Below are positions 33,462 through 44,285 of a DNA stretch of 64,000 nt, one piece after another. Numbering within the stretch: the first letter of the stretch is position 1; the number at the start of each line of letters is the position of its first letter. Source of the DNA: Prionace glauca (lineage: Eukaryota > Chordata > Chondrichthyes > Carcharhiniformes > Carcharhinidae); NCBI GenBank assembly GCA_037974335.1, contig CM075760.1:23731538-23795537 (forward strand), given 5' to 3'. The position numbers and the translations under genes were made by a program. The notes below the pieces were generated by a model. The model was not told where the DNA came from. It saw nothing but the letters and a program-made list of their open reading frames with translations, and searched no databases.

Positions 33462-34136
33462 ATGGAAAAACCGTGGATATGTGTGGACTGTGGGAAGGGA
33501 TACAGAGCCCCATCAGAGCTGCAAGCTCATCAACGCATTCATACGGGAGAAAGACCGTTCACCTGCTCTTGGTGTGGGAAAGGATTCACTCGGTTATCCA
33601 CCCTCCAGTCACACCAGCGGGTTCACACTGGGGAAAGGCCATTCACCTGCTCTCAGTGTACGAAGGGATTCACTCAGTTATCCAGCCTGCAGAAACACCA
33701 GCTAATTCACACTGGAGTGAAGCCATTCACCTGCTCTCAGTGTGGGAAGGGTTTCACTCAGTTATCCACCTTGCTGACGCACCAGCGAGTTCACTCTGGG
33801 GAGAGACCTTTCATCTGCTCTGAGTGTGGGAAGACATTCAGTCATTCATCCAGCCTGCAGACACACCAGCGAGTTCACACTGGGGAGAGGCCATTCACCT
33901 GCTCTCAGTGTGGGAAGGGATTCAGAGATTTATCCAACCTGCAAGCACACCAGCGAGTTCACAGTGGGGAGAGACCATTCACCTGCTCTCAGTGTGGGAA
34001 GGGATTTACTCAGTTATCCACCCTGCAGTCACACCAGCGAGTTCACACTGGGGAGAGACCATTCACCTGTTCTCAGTGTGGGAAGGGATTTACTCAATTA
34101 TCCAACCTGGAGACACACCAGCGAGTTCACAAGTGA
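33462..34136 (+). CDS. ZNF-7: C2H2 zinc-finger protein, 8 fingers
   Basis: 224 residues from ATG 33462 (MEKPWICVDCGKGY) to TGA 34134-34136 (HQRVHK). Eight intact C2H2 fingers, most with CSQCGKGF knuckles and TGERPF linkers; two linkers are HSGERPF. The exon starts at 33139 after TTTTTACAG. Uniquely, the frame is open upstream to 33243 and includes one intact older finger (CTDCGKSFHHLH region) and a broken second, but no in-frame ATG. I therefore choose the conserved MEKPW start. The 3' flank is paralogous to that of ZNF-8, its closest relative with ZNF-5 and ZNF-1. No stops, frameshifts or lost zinc ligands. Best treated as a functional DNA-binding protein of unknown target. Confidence 0.9.
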   Translation: MEKPWICVDCGKGYRAPSELQAHQRIHTGERPFTCSWCGKGFTRLSTLQSHQRVHTGERPFTCSQCTKGFTQLSSLQKHQLIHTGVKPFTCSQCGKGFTQLSTLLTHQRVHSGERPFICSECGKTFSHSSSLQTHQRVHTGERPFTCSQCGKGFRDLSNLQAHQRVHSGERPFTCSQCGKGFTQLSTLQSHQRVHTGERPFTCSQCGKGFTQLSNLETHQRVHK

Positions 34137-35140
34137 CTCAATGGGTTGGATTCTGCTGTTGTTGTTTCTGCTCTCAATTACATCGAGGACTGGATTTTCT
34201 TCATTCCCATAGTTGGTCAGTGGAGAGAGTTTCTTTCTGCTGGATTGGCTGGTCTCAGCCTCCAGTGGGCTGATGCTCTTTGAGTCTTGTTGCGAATACC
34301 TGGTTTCAAATTTCACAAGGATCACATAGTGACAGGGTGTTAGGAAGGTCAGAGATATTTAGTCAGCATTTCTGTTTGAAACCTTCCCAAATGCCTATCC
34401 AATTTCCTTTGTAATAGTTTAGTGTTTCCACTTCCTCGACCCTCGTAGGCAGCGAGTTCCAGGTCATTACCATTCATTGCATCAAAATATTCTTCCTCAC
34501 ATCCTCCCGTATATCTCTGACCCAAAACCTTAAATCTGTGTCCCCCCTCGTTCTTGTCCCATCAGCGAATGGGAACAATTTTTCTTTGTCCACCTTATTT
34601 AAACCTGTCAGAATCTTGTCCACCTGTATCAAAACTCCCCTCAACCTCCTTTGCTCCAAGGGGAACTTCCCCAGCCTGACATTGACAATAAAGAGCAAAC
34701 AGAATATGTTAATCCCTGAAATCAAATGGGAATATTGAATTTCTCTGTTAAAGATATTATGAATATATTGTCCTGGACAATAAAGGAATTAATTCACTTT
34801 GGATGTGGTTGAATGGAATGTATCAATCTGGTATCCAACTACATTCTTGAGAAAGTCTGGAATGTGTCGATGAATGAATAAATTGATCACTTTCTCTTCA
34901 AATACTTATATCCTTGTCCATGAACTTTGTTTTAAAGAAATCCACATTTGAAAGCCTGGCCACTACATGAAATATCAGCACCATAACAGCAGGAGATAAG
35001 AAAGATAGACACTCACTTTGATCTTTAAGAATGTGTGAGATGATTTCGGGATAACGGTGTGAGTGTGCAGATATGATTTGTTACACATGAAAAATCACAA
35101 GCCTAAATTCATGGTGCATTGGAGTGAAGAGCAGGTCCCA
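34137..35140 (+). repeat. ZNF-7 3' flank, paralogous to that of ZNF-8
   Basis: This block is matched over its length by 41434-42410, apart from a replaced piece there. 34374-34690 is the old antisense LINE tail of the 3' module. The conserved end at 34960-35140 (ATGAAATATCAGCACCATAA) is shared only by ZNF-7 and ZNF-8. Confidence 0.85.
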
Positions 35141-36870
35141 GTGATCCCCAACATCTCTGATTCCAGTCTCCAGCCAAGTCAATTCACTCCACATGATATC
35201 AAGAAACAGTTGGAGGCAGTGGATACTGCTAAGGCAATGGGCCCTGATAAAATTCCAGACCTGTGTTCCACAATTGCCGGTTCCATAGCCAAGCTCTTCC
35301 AGTACAATTGCAGCACCTGCATCTACCTGGCAATGTGGAAAATTTCCCTGTACACAAAAAGTAGGACAAATCCAACCCAACCAAATACTGCCCAATCAGT
35401 CTATTCACGATCATCAGTAAAGTGATGGAAGGGGTTATCAATATTGCTATCAAGCAGCACCTGCTCAGCAGTAACCTGCTCAGTGACTCCCAGTTTGGGT
35501 TTCACCAGGATCAACTCCCAATCTCATTACAGCCTCGGTTATGTGATCGAGTGCGGCATTAAGGAGCCCCAGTGAAACTGGAATCAATGGGGTATAGGAG
35601 GTAAATTGTCCACTGGGTGGAGTTATACCTGGTACATAGGAAGATTGTGGTTTTGGAGTGTCAGTCATCTCAGCTCCAGGACATCTCTGCATGAATCCCT
35701 CGGGGTAGTGTTCTAAGTCCAACCATTTCAGCTGCGTTGTCAATGACTTTTCATCTATCATAAGGTTGGAAGTGGGGATGTTCCCCAATGATTGCACAAT
35801 GTTCAGCACCATTCATGACCCCTCAGGCACCGAATCAGTCCATGTTCAAATTCAACATGATCTGGACAGTATTCAGGCTTGGGCTGACAAGTAACATTTA
35901 ATGGCAGGCACTGACTATCACCAATAAGAGACAATCTAATCACTGCTTCTTGACATTCAATGGTGTAACCACCACTGAATCCCCCACTGTCAACATCCTT
36001 GGGGTTACCACTGACCAGAAACTCAACTGGACTCACCACATTAACACAGTGCCTGCAAGAGCAGGTCAGGTCTAGGAGTACTGCAGTGAATAACTCATCT
36101 CCCGACACCACAGAGCCTATACACCATCTAAAAGGCACAAGTCAGTTGTGTGATGGAATATTCTCCACTTTTAAAGTCTTAAAGTTTATTTATTAGTCGC
36201 AAGTAAGGTTTACATTAACGCTGCATGAGTTGCTGTGAAATTCCCCTAATCACCACAGTCTGGCCTCTGATCGGGTCAATGCACCTAACCAGCACGTCTT
36301 TCAGAATGTGGGAGGAAACTGGAGCACCCGGAGGAGACCCATGTAGATATGGGGAGAATGTGCAAGCTCCACACAGACAGTGACCCAAGCTGGGAATTGA
36401 ACCCAGGCCCTGCAGCTGTGAAGCAGCGGTGCTAACCACTGCACCATTGTGCAGCCCATTAACTGGCACCACAGCTACAATCATCCATTCCCTTCACCAC
36501 TGCACACAGTTGCAACAGTGTTTACTATCTGCACTGCAGCAATTCACCAAAAATCCTCAGACAGCACCTTTCAGATCCATGACCACTTCCATCTAGAAGG
36601 ACAAGGCAGCAAATAAATGGGAACACCACCATTTGCGAGTTCCCCTCCAAGTCACTCACCATCCTGACTTGGAAATATATCGCTGTTTCTTCGCCGTCGC
36701 TGGGTCAAGATCCTGGAATTCCCTCCTAATGGCATTGTGGGTCAACCCACAGTACATGGACTGCAGTCATTCAAGAAGACAGCTCACCACCACCATCTCA
36801 AGGGCAACTAAGGATGGGCAATAAATTCTGGCCAGCCAGCGATGCCCATTTCCCATGAATAAATAAAAAA
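35141..36870 (+). mobile_element. Rex1-like LINE, decayed 3' half, split by a SINE
   Basis: 35141-35425 reads FTPHDIKKQLEAVDTAKAMG then PDKIPD, the start of a jockey/CR1-superfamily RT. 35900-36060 gives ILGVTTDQKLNW (frame-shifted), and 36540-36870 is a distinctive 3' tail (WNSLLMALWVN, then ATTAGGGATGGGCAATAAA-like, ending in AATAAATAAA). Its tail is the source of antisense fragments at 10328, 22185 and 61395. Rex1-like is my best guess at clade. Confidence 0.75.
36170..36462 (-). mobile_element. tRNA-derived SINE, antisense, full length, nested in the LINE
   Basis: It runs from TTTATTTATTAGTCGCAAG (reverse of the tail) to GCTAACCACTGCACCATTG (reverse of the tRNA-like head). It is the most complete antisense copy in the window. 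Confidence 0.9.
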
Positions 36871-36879
36871 ATCAGATGA

Positions 36880-37512
36880 GTGGTTAGTCCTGTGAATGGT
36901 TCAGTGATGAGGTCCCTGCTATTCAAAACCCCAGGAAGGTGCCGTCCATGCTCCTCAGAGGTAGTGACTGTTTCTCTGTCAGCCCCAGGATCACGGCCAT
37001 TTGGTCATGGGCATTCAGTCTCTGATCTTCGGGTAAGCGTTCTCCAAGGCAGCCTTCACAACACACGACAGTATAGTGTTGCTGAGCAGAGCTTGATAGC
37101 CAAGTTCCACACACGCGAGGACGGCCTCAACCGGGACCTTAGATTCATGTCATATTATCTCTAACCTCCATAACTTGCTTGGGCTTGCAAAATCTCATTA
37201 ACTTTCCTGTCTGGAGACAATACACATCCCTTTAACCTGCGCTTAACGCTCTCTCCACTCACATTGTCTGTACCTTTAAGCCATGATTACCTGTAAAAAC
37301 TCACATTCCAATCATTATTTTGTAAACTGAGTTTGTGTCTTTATATGCCCTGTTTGCGAATAGAACTCCCACTCACCTGACGAAGGGGCAGCAAGCAACC
37401 TGAAAACTACTGGTTTTTGCTACCAAATAAACCTGTTGGACTTTAACCTGGTGTTGTGAGACTTCTTACTGTGTTTACCCCAGTCCAACGCTGACATCTC
37501 CACATCATGAGC
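36880..37512 (+). mobile_element. Hammerhead-bearing retroelement tail (probably Penelope-like)
   Basis: This repeat has an open coding-like end (TREDGLNRDLRFMSYYL, stop near 37162), a ~200-base non-coding part, a weakened hammerhead core (CTGACGA at about 37377, GAAA at about 37402), then AATAAACCTGTTGGAC and the end CATCTCCACATCATG. A reverse copy is at 38727-39085 and fold-back short forms at 20080 and 48466. Family assignment is inferred. Confidence 0.6.
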
Positions 37513-37884
37513 CCCAGAATTTCACATTGTCACCCACTTCTCTTGGATCGATTATTGACTTGGAGTTGGTAGAGTTTCATTGATGTGTAAACTTGACCCA
37601 ATCAATTTTTAAAAGTTGCATATGATCAGTAAACTTCGATACAATTGACTGATTTGGTGTCTGAGTCTTTGCTTGATGGTTATTTCTCTCCAAATTCAAA
37701 CGTTTTAAAAGGACAATTTGGGTTCCATAATTGGGCAGTGTACAGCCAAATTAGAACAAGGTAACAGATGAAAAAAAAAACTTTTCTTAAACTGATAGTA
37801 TCTTTGTAACAGTCAGCAGCCCCAGCCTTCCCTGAGGGTTAAATGCTCTCAGTTCTGGGATTACTCGTGTGACTTTCTTTTGCC

Positions 37885-38545
37885 CCTTCTGCAGTGCCTT
37901 TATTTCAACACTGCTGCCTCACAAATCCAGGAAGACAGGTTTGATTCTGGCCTTGGGTGACTATCTGTGAGCTCCATTTGATTGCACATTTCCCTTGAGT
38001 CTGCATGAGCTTGTTCCAGGTGCTCCGGTTTCCTCCCACAGTCCATTGATGTGCAAATTAGGTAGATTAGCTATGGTAAATATGGTAGCTATGGGGTGAC
38101 AAGGATAGGGTGGAGTAGACCTGGCTCTGATGAACTTTCAGAGAGTCAGTACAGACTCAATGGGCTGAATGGTCTCCTTCTGCACTGGAGGATTCTAAAT
38201 GGAGATCACAACTGTTGACAGCATTCCCAGTGTATTATAATCACGCTTCTAATCAAGTTGAACATAACCTCCCTGCTGTTCAATCCCTTGGGAATGGAAC
38301 CCTATATATCGGCCCCAGACTTAGGAAAGATGTGACGTTCTTAGAGAGGGTGAAGAGATTTGCAAGAATGGCATCTCACATCCTTAAGAAGTACCTGAAT
38401 CAGCACTTGGCAAGTCAAAACATTTAAGGCTATGGGCCAGATGCTGGCAAATGGGATTAGGTAGGAAGTCAAGTGTTTCTTGCATGTTGGTGCAGACTCA
38501 ATGGGCTGAAGGGCCTTTTCTGCATTGTACAATTCTATGATGAGG
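37885..38545 (+). mobile_element. SINE copy followed by a CR1-like LINE tail
   Basis: 37885-38195 is a tRNA-derived SINE missing its head, ending ACTCAATGGGCTGAATGG and TTCTGCACTGGAGGATTC. 38210-38545 is a LINE tail ending with nearly the same sequence (ACTCAATGGGCTGAAGGG, then TACAATTCTATGATG). The two share a 3' end. 37513-37884 holds nothing I can name. Confidence 0.7.
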
Positions 38546-38684
38546 CAATTCAGTTAGTTGGAGAGACTGGAGCAGCTGAAATTTCTCTCTTTTGATCAGT
38601 CAGACATCAGGACTTGGAATGGGGCCGTCAGTCCACTGATTCAATGCTGGCTCTCTGCAGATCAAGCCCAAGCCCTGTTCTATG

Positions 38685-38726
38685 TATTGACAGATCCATG
38701 CTCACTGCTTCCTGTCCTGGACACAG
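38685..38726 (-). pseudogene. Fragment of a lost minus-strand ZNF head
   Basis: TGACAGATCCATGCTCACTG and CTTCCTGTCCTGGACACAG, in the orientation of the ZNF-1, 6 and 9 heads, survive between repeats just left of promoter P4. It is all that is left of the divergent partner of ZNF-8. Confidence 0.6.
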
Positions 38727-39085
38727 TAAGAAGTCTCACAACACCAGGTTAAAGTCGCAAAAGCCACTAGCTTTCGGAGCGCTGCTCCTTCATCATGTGA
38801 GTGGGATTTCAGTTCACAAACAGGGCATATAAAGACACAAGCTCAATTTACAAAATAATGGTTGGAGTGCAAGTCTTTATAGGTAATCAAGTCTTAAAGA
38901 TACAGACAATGTGAGTGGGGAGAGGATTAAGCACAGATTAAAGAGATGTGTATTGTCTCCAGCCAGGCCAGTTAGTGAGATTTTGCAAGTCCAGGCAAAT
39001 CATGGGGGTTACAGATAGTGTGACATGATCCCAAGATCCCAGTTGAGGCCGTTCTCATGTGTGCGAAACTTGGCTATCAGCGCAG
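38727..39085 (-). mobile_element. Hammerhead-bearing retroelement tail, reverse copy
   Basis: Reverse complement of 37060-37480. On the minus strand, positions 38796-38772 read TGATGA, a GGAGC/GCTCC stem with a three-base loop, then GAAA. The first base of the core is A rather than C. Confidence 0.65.
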
Positions 39086-39089
39086 AAAC

Positions 39090-39520
39090 CGGACTAACAA
39101 TGTGTGGAATGTACAGACTGGGGAACAATGGGTGGGGGCGGGGCTCCCGGGTAAGCGCGCCGGTTCACGGAGACGTCACCGCTGAGCAGAGTGATTGCTA
39201 TTGGCTGATTTAGGCAGGGCTCCATTGTGCCGTCACGATGACTCAGAAGGGCGTTCACAGCACACAGTGGCAGCAAGATCACTGGTTACAGAAACAAAAC
39301 ACTGCGGATTGGACATCAGCTCAGCGCGGCTGGCGGTCAAAGCCCCGCCCACCCCCACGTGAGTTCGGGTTCCGTCCCCCCATTGTCTACATGCGAGACA
39401 TTGACCAATGACAACGTGTGGAAGACCGGATGGGCGCTGGTCCTCCAACCAATCAGAATTCGGACTTGTGGGCATGGCTGTTTGGAGCTTCCTCCATTGT
39501 TGCCCCGCTAAACTGCTACT
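39090..39520. promoter_or_regulatory. CpG-rich promoter (P4) upstream of ZNF-8
   Basis: Contains GGGTGGGGGCGGGGCTCC (GC box), GACGTCACC at 39171, CCAAT at 39413, GGAAGACC at 39420-39427, GGTCCTCC at 39439-39446 and CCAAT at 39449. It matches P5 closely (also GAATGAAGATTGAGT at 39527 and 47714). The plus-strand head and ZNF-8 follow. Confidence 0.7.
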
Positions 39521-39539
39521 CCTCTCTGAATGAAGATTG

Positions 39540-40258
39540 AGTTTCAGACAGATTAATATTGTACTGTCGCTACCTTAGATATTTCCAGGCATTAATCTCT
39601 TGCGTATCAGAGTCATTAGCATTTGGATTTCTCTTCCACAGGGATCAGTGGAGGCTGAGAGTCATTGAATATACCCCAGGGTGAGTTAGACTGATTTTTG
39701 ATTGGTAAACGAATCAAGCGTTATTGGGAACATGTAGGAAAGCGGAAAGAAAGTTAAGATGAGGAGGGATTTCCTCACCCAAGTATATGGTGTAGTTTTG
39801 AAATTATGCTACTCCAAAGAACTGTGGAGCCTCAGTCATCAAGAAATTTCAAGCCAGAGATTGATAAGTTTTGAGATATAGAAGATGTTGAGGCATCAAG
39901 CCATCTGGGGGATAGTATGGGAAATGGTGCTGAGGTAGATTGGCCAATTCTCAATCAATGGTTGAGGCAGTTCAATGGGCTGAAAGGCCAACTGCATTTC
40001 CGATTTCTTATAATTTCTGTGTACTGGACAGGAAGCAGTGAGCATGGGTCTGTCAATCAGCCTCAATCAGCACCTTCAGGAAAATTGGGAGTGTGAATAT
40101 TAGATACAGCAGGATGAAAATGGAGGGAGAGTGTGGGATGGGGATTTATAGCTTTTGGGGAATGAGAGAGGAAATAATACTCCATAGAAACTGGAATTGT
40201 GTCTTCTGAATTTCTATTCTGTTCCAAAAGTGATGGCTTTAATAAACTTATTTTACAG
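39540..40258 (+). other. ZNF-8 upstream region: LINE tail and head block
   Basis: 39630-40020 is the same LINE tail found before ZNF-7 (GGGATCAGTGGAGGCTGAG). 40025-40258 is the head block ending in the acceptor ACTTATTTTACAG. Confidence 0.65.
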
Positions 40259-40590
40259 GATATTGAAAGAGGAATCACAGGCTAATATCTCAAGCAACAC
40301 ATCTAGATCTGACAGTCGTATTCCTTGGGAGCTGGATATCATTGGCCTTTCAATCTAGAAGGAGAAATGTTTGTCCATCTGTTGATTTGAAAAGATGTCA
40401 AACATCAGTGTGACTGGAAAAGCTCCTACACTCAAATTAAAGTGTTCCACTGCACTGACTAAAGAGCTTTAAGCAGTTATGGAGCCTGAATAAATATCAC
40501 ACCATTCACATCAGGGAGAGTGTGTACTAATGTTGTGGACAAAGCTTCCACTGATTGTGCACCTAAGAGAGCGGCAAGGGCATCTGCACT

Positions 40591-41433
40591 ATGGAGAAAC
40601 CATGGAAATGTGTGGAGTGTGAGAAGAGATATCGAACTCCATCTCAGCTGGAAGCTCATCGGCGCAGTCACACTGGGGAGAGGCCATTCATCTGCTCTCA
40701 GTGTGGGGAGGGATTCTCTCGGTTATCCATCCTACAGCAACACCAGCGAGTTCACACTGGGGAAAGGCCATTCACCTGCTCTCAGTGTGGGGAGGGATTC
40801 ACTCAGGCATCCGCTTTGTGGAGACACCAGCAGGTTCACACTGGGGAGAAACCATTCGTCTGCTCTCAATGTGGGAAGGGATTCACTCGGTTATCCCAGC
40901 TGCAAACACATGAGCGAGTTCACACTGGGGAGAGGCCATTCACCTGCTCTCAGTGTGGTGACGGATTCACTGACTTATCCAGCTTGCGGTCACACCAGAG
41001 AGTTCACACTGGGGAGAGGCCCTTCATCTGCTGTCAGTGTGGGAAGGGATTCACTCAGTCATCCACCCTGCAGAGACACCAGCGAGTTCACACTGGGGAG
41101 AAACCTTTCACCTGCTTTCAGTGTGGGAAGGGATTCAGTCAGTCATCCAATCTGCAGATACACCAGCAGGTTCACACTGGGAGGAAACCATTCATATGCT
41201 CTCAGTGTGGGAAGCGATTTACTCTGTCATCCACCCTGCAGAGGCACCAGCGAGTTCACACTGGAGAGAAACCATTCACCTGCTGTCAGTGTGGGAGGGA
41301 ATTCAATCAGTCATCTAATCTGCAGACACACCAGCGAGTTCACACTGGGGAGAAGCCATTCACCTGTTCTCAGTGTGGGAAAGGATTCAGAGTTTCATCC
41401 CAGCTGCTGAGACACCAACAGGTTCATGAGTGA
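40591..41433 (+). CDS. ZNF-8: C2H2 zinc-finger protein, 10 fingers
   Basis: 280 residues from ATG 40591 (MEKPWKCVECEKRY) to TGA 41431-41433 (HQQVHE). Ten intact C2H2 fingers of the CSQC sub-family with TGERPF or TGEKPF linkers (one HTGRKPF). Exon start is 40259 after TTATTTTACAG; the leader holds fossil fingers with stops. Start chosen at the ATG shared by the family. The promoter P4, head, coding exon and 3' flank are all present, so this is the most complete plus-strand gene. Other frames stay open across the array because the repeat unit is 84 bases; they are shadows. Expected role: nuclear DNA-binding protein, target unknown. Confidence 0.92.
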   Translation: MEKPWKCVECEKRYRTPSQLEAHRRSHTGERPFICSQCGEGFSRLSILQQHQRVHTGERPFTCSQCGEGFTQASALWRHQQVHTGEKPFVCSQCGKGFTRLSQLQTHERVHTGERPFTCSQCGDGFTDLSSLRSHQRVHTGERPFICCQCGKGFTQSSTLQRHQRVHTGEKPFTCFQCGKGFSQSSNLQIHQQVHTGRKPFICSQCGKRFTLSSTLQRHQRVHTGEKPFTCCQCGREFNQSSNLQTHQRVHTGEKPFTCSQCGKGFRVSSQLLRHQQVHE

Positions 41434-42410
41434 TTCCAGGGGTTAGATTCTGTTGTTATTGCTTCTGCTCTCAATTACATCCAGAACTGTATTTTGTTCA
41501 TTCTCACAGCTGATCAATGGGGAGGGTCAGAGGGTTTCTTTCTGTTGGACTGGCCGGTTTCAGCCTCCAGTGGGCTGATTCTCTTTAAGTCTTGTGAATA
41601 ACTGGTTTCAAATTTCACAAGAATCACAGAGTAACAAGATGTTAGGAAGTTCACAGATATTTAGTTAGCATTTCTGTTTGAAACACCCCCAAATGCCCAT
41701 CCAATTTCCCTTATAATTGTTTATTGTCTCCACTTCCTCCACCCTCCTAGGCAGTGAGTTCCAGGTTATTACCATTCGCTGCATCAAAATATTCTTCCTC
41801 ACAACTGTTGCATTTCTCATGGCATTGAATAACTGTGTCAGCTGTCTGTATCTGTGACTTGGTGCTGAGAGTTGTATTTGGGTGATATCACTGATTATTA
41901 GAGAGCTGTGTCAGAGCTGTGACTTTGAGTTGTATCACAGGAGGGTGCTCTTCCAGAGCTTTCTCGGGGGTAGTTCCCTCCAGGTGTGAATCATGAATAA
42001 ACTATTGTAACCTGTCCCTGGGTCTCCTGTGATTAGTTGGAAGAAATACATCACAACAGGACAATAAGGGAATTGAAATAACTGCCCTTGGATGTGGTTG
42101 AATGGAATATATCAATCTGGTGTCCACCTACATTCTAGTGAAAGTCTGGAATGTGTCGATGTGATGAGTAAGTTGATCGCTTCCTTTGGGAGATATTTAC
42201 ATCCTTATCCAGCAACTTTGTTTTAAAGAAATCAACACTTGAAAGCTTGGCCACTACATGAAATATCAGCACCATAACAGGAGGAGATAAGAAAGACAGT
42301 CATACTTTGATCAGTTCATTGGGATACGGGAGTGAGTGTGCAGGTCTGATTTGTTACATGTGAAAAATAGCAAGCCTAAATTCATGGTGAGATGGAGTGA
42401 AGAGCGGGTC
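41434..42410 (+). repeat. ZNF-8 3' flank, paralogous to that of ZNF-7
   Basis: Matches 34137-35140. The middle of the old LINE tail (equivalent to 34503-34770) is missing and is replaced by the segment 41806-42058. Confidence 0.85.
41806..42058. mobile_element. Possible solo LTR, fossil
   Basis: A 253-base segment beginning TGTTG and ending CAACA, with an AATAAA signal about 60 bases before its right end. It replaces part of the paralogous flank. No target-site duplication and no internal viral genes are seen, so the family is unknown and the call is tentative. It is younger than the ZNF-7/ZNF-8 split. Confidence 0.3.
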
Positions 42411-44055
42411 TCAAACACACACAGCTACTTGAGACACAGCAGGGGATGAAATGATTAATGTGGCCAGGGGATTGAGACAACATTGTGACACCATCAAGGC
42501 ACTGACACACACTCCAGAGAGAAACTGAGTTCAAAACAATCAGGATTCAATTAAACGCAAAGCACATGCTCATAAAATGAGGAAAATTAAAGTAAAATGG
42601 ATAATATAGATTGGGACAATTAAGGGGTTGGGAGAAATAATACTGTTAAGAGCTGTCCACAAATTGGATAGAGAGAGAGCTGGAGAATCTTTTACATCCA
42701 TACTTGATCTGTTGCTTGAAACATCTGTCCTTATGTACCTAGAACTCACAGCGCTCCTTCAGGAGAAGATTGAGTAGATGTTACCCCAAGCGGGGCCAGA
42801 ACAGAACTGGAAAATAACAGAGTGAAATTGAGTGAGGGGTCAGAGAGAGTTCTCCTCCCCCTCAAGGTGTGAACCGTAAGAATCCTGGGGGACCCTGGAC
42901 TTCAGGTTTACTTGCTAATTAGTGAACATTAAATGAAATTCTCTGACTGGCTGTGCCTTGATTTTGAATGTGATTGTTACACTTCTCCTGTTTTTATTCC
43001 TGTTGTGATTACGCTCTGGGTAAGGATGGTTAACAGGTGTCACCTGTTAACTGTGGAAATTGTGGTTTGGGTCTTCACTGACCAAATGTTTTATTGATCC
43101 GGAAGGTGTAAAAGAGACAAAACTTCAGCAGAAATCTGGCAGAGCTGAGAACTTGCTGTGTGGAACCAGGGAGATAAACAGGTCCCCGAGGACAGAGAAA
43201 ACAAAAGTGCCTTGAATCCTAGATGACACCTGGGTGTCAAGGCCACCATGTTTTCACTGCTTGGCACGGGAATGCTGACTCCCTGTATCAGGGACAGAGC
43301 GTGGGGAAGACAATTGTTTAAGAAGTTGACGTGGCTTGTGCAGCTACAGATGGTTCAATGACAGGTTTTGTAATTGGTCTGTTCAAATATTAGCTGGGTA
43401 ATGATAGGTTTAGATCAGTTTCCATAGACTTTGTGATGTAAAAAAGTACAGGAAGGGATTCCCTGAGCACAGAGATTTGTCGGAGTTTTACATTTTGCAT
43501 TGCCTGGTGCCATGGCATCTGTGGCAGAGCAGGGAGCATTTCCATGGAGATGGTGCTTCTACCCAGAGTGTAATGGTAATGCTGCTGCACTTTGATACCA
43601 CTGCTCAGACATTAGACTGTGTCAACTCTTATTGATACTGAATAAAATCTAACCACTGTCACTAACAAGGGTTATCACTGGGAATCATTTCAGAGTTTGG
43701 GAAAAGGGGAGAAAGGGTTAATTGACTCCCTGACCCCCATTTTCGAACATCACTGTGTCAAAAATAAAATCTCATCTCCCCCTCTCGCTCCTTTGCCAAT
43801 GAGAGGGAGTCACTTTCTGTTAAAGAGCCTGCCAACCCCTCTCACCCACTTTCCCTAAACTGCATCAATCTCATCAGGAAAAGACCAGAAAAGTCAAATA
43901 GCTTTACTGATAAAAGTTCATTAATGAAACAGAACATGTTTTTAAAAAGCAGAACATAACTTGAGGATCAAAGACAATCAGAGTAAAAGGATATTCACAA
44001 TGTTCTGGACACAAACGATTTCTCTTTAATTTATCTGTAGCCTGTTCCCTGCCCT
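42411..44055. other. No gene seen
   Basis: Unique-looking sequence without a convincing ORF or named repeat. A 23-base palindrome is at 43029-43051. Confidence 0.45.
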
Positions 44056-44285
44056 CTTTGTGGAACACCCTCAGTCCGCAAGCATGATCCTGACCTTCCG
44101 CTTGCCATTAGAATTCCCCACCTTGCTCTCACGTTCACATTTCTGTCCTTGGCCTGCTGCAATGTTCCGGAGAAGCCCAACACAAGCTGGACAAACAGCC
44201 CATCATCTTCCCTGGAGGCAATTTACAGCCTTCTGGACTCAACACTGAGTTCAACAAGTTCACATCCTGAACTCTCTCCAATTTT
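44056..44285. repeat. Unclassified retroelement-like scrap
   Basis: The + strand phrases CACATTTCTGTCCTTGGCCTG and TTCTGGACTCAACACTGAGT resemble a repeat common in fish and shark sequence. No frame is kept. Confidence 0.4.

Noticed and set aside
33540-34130. Regular direct repeats resembling a CRISPR array
   Set aside because: The period is 84 bases and encodes C2H2 fingers with TGERPF linkers; the 'spacers' are the variable DNA-contact parts.
40520-41410. 296-residue frame in another phase across ZNF-8, and similar frames over ZNF-1, 5, 7 and 11
   Set aside because: The finger unit is 84 bases, a multiple of three, so an open alternative phase repeats along the whole array. The products (…SVGRDSLxxP…) show periodic shadow sequence with no finger ligands.
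41806-42058. A complete endogenous retrovirus near ZNF-8
   Set aside because: Only a possible solo LTR is visible; no capsid, polymerase or envelope sequence lies within several kb.
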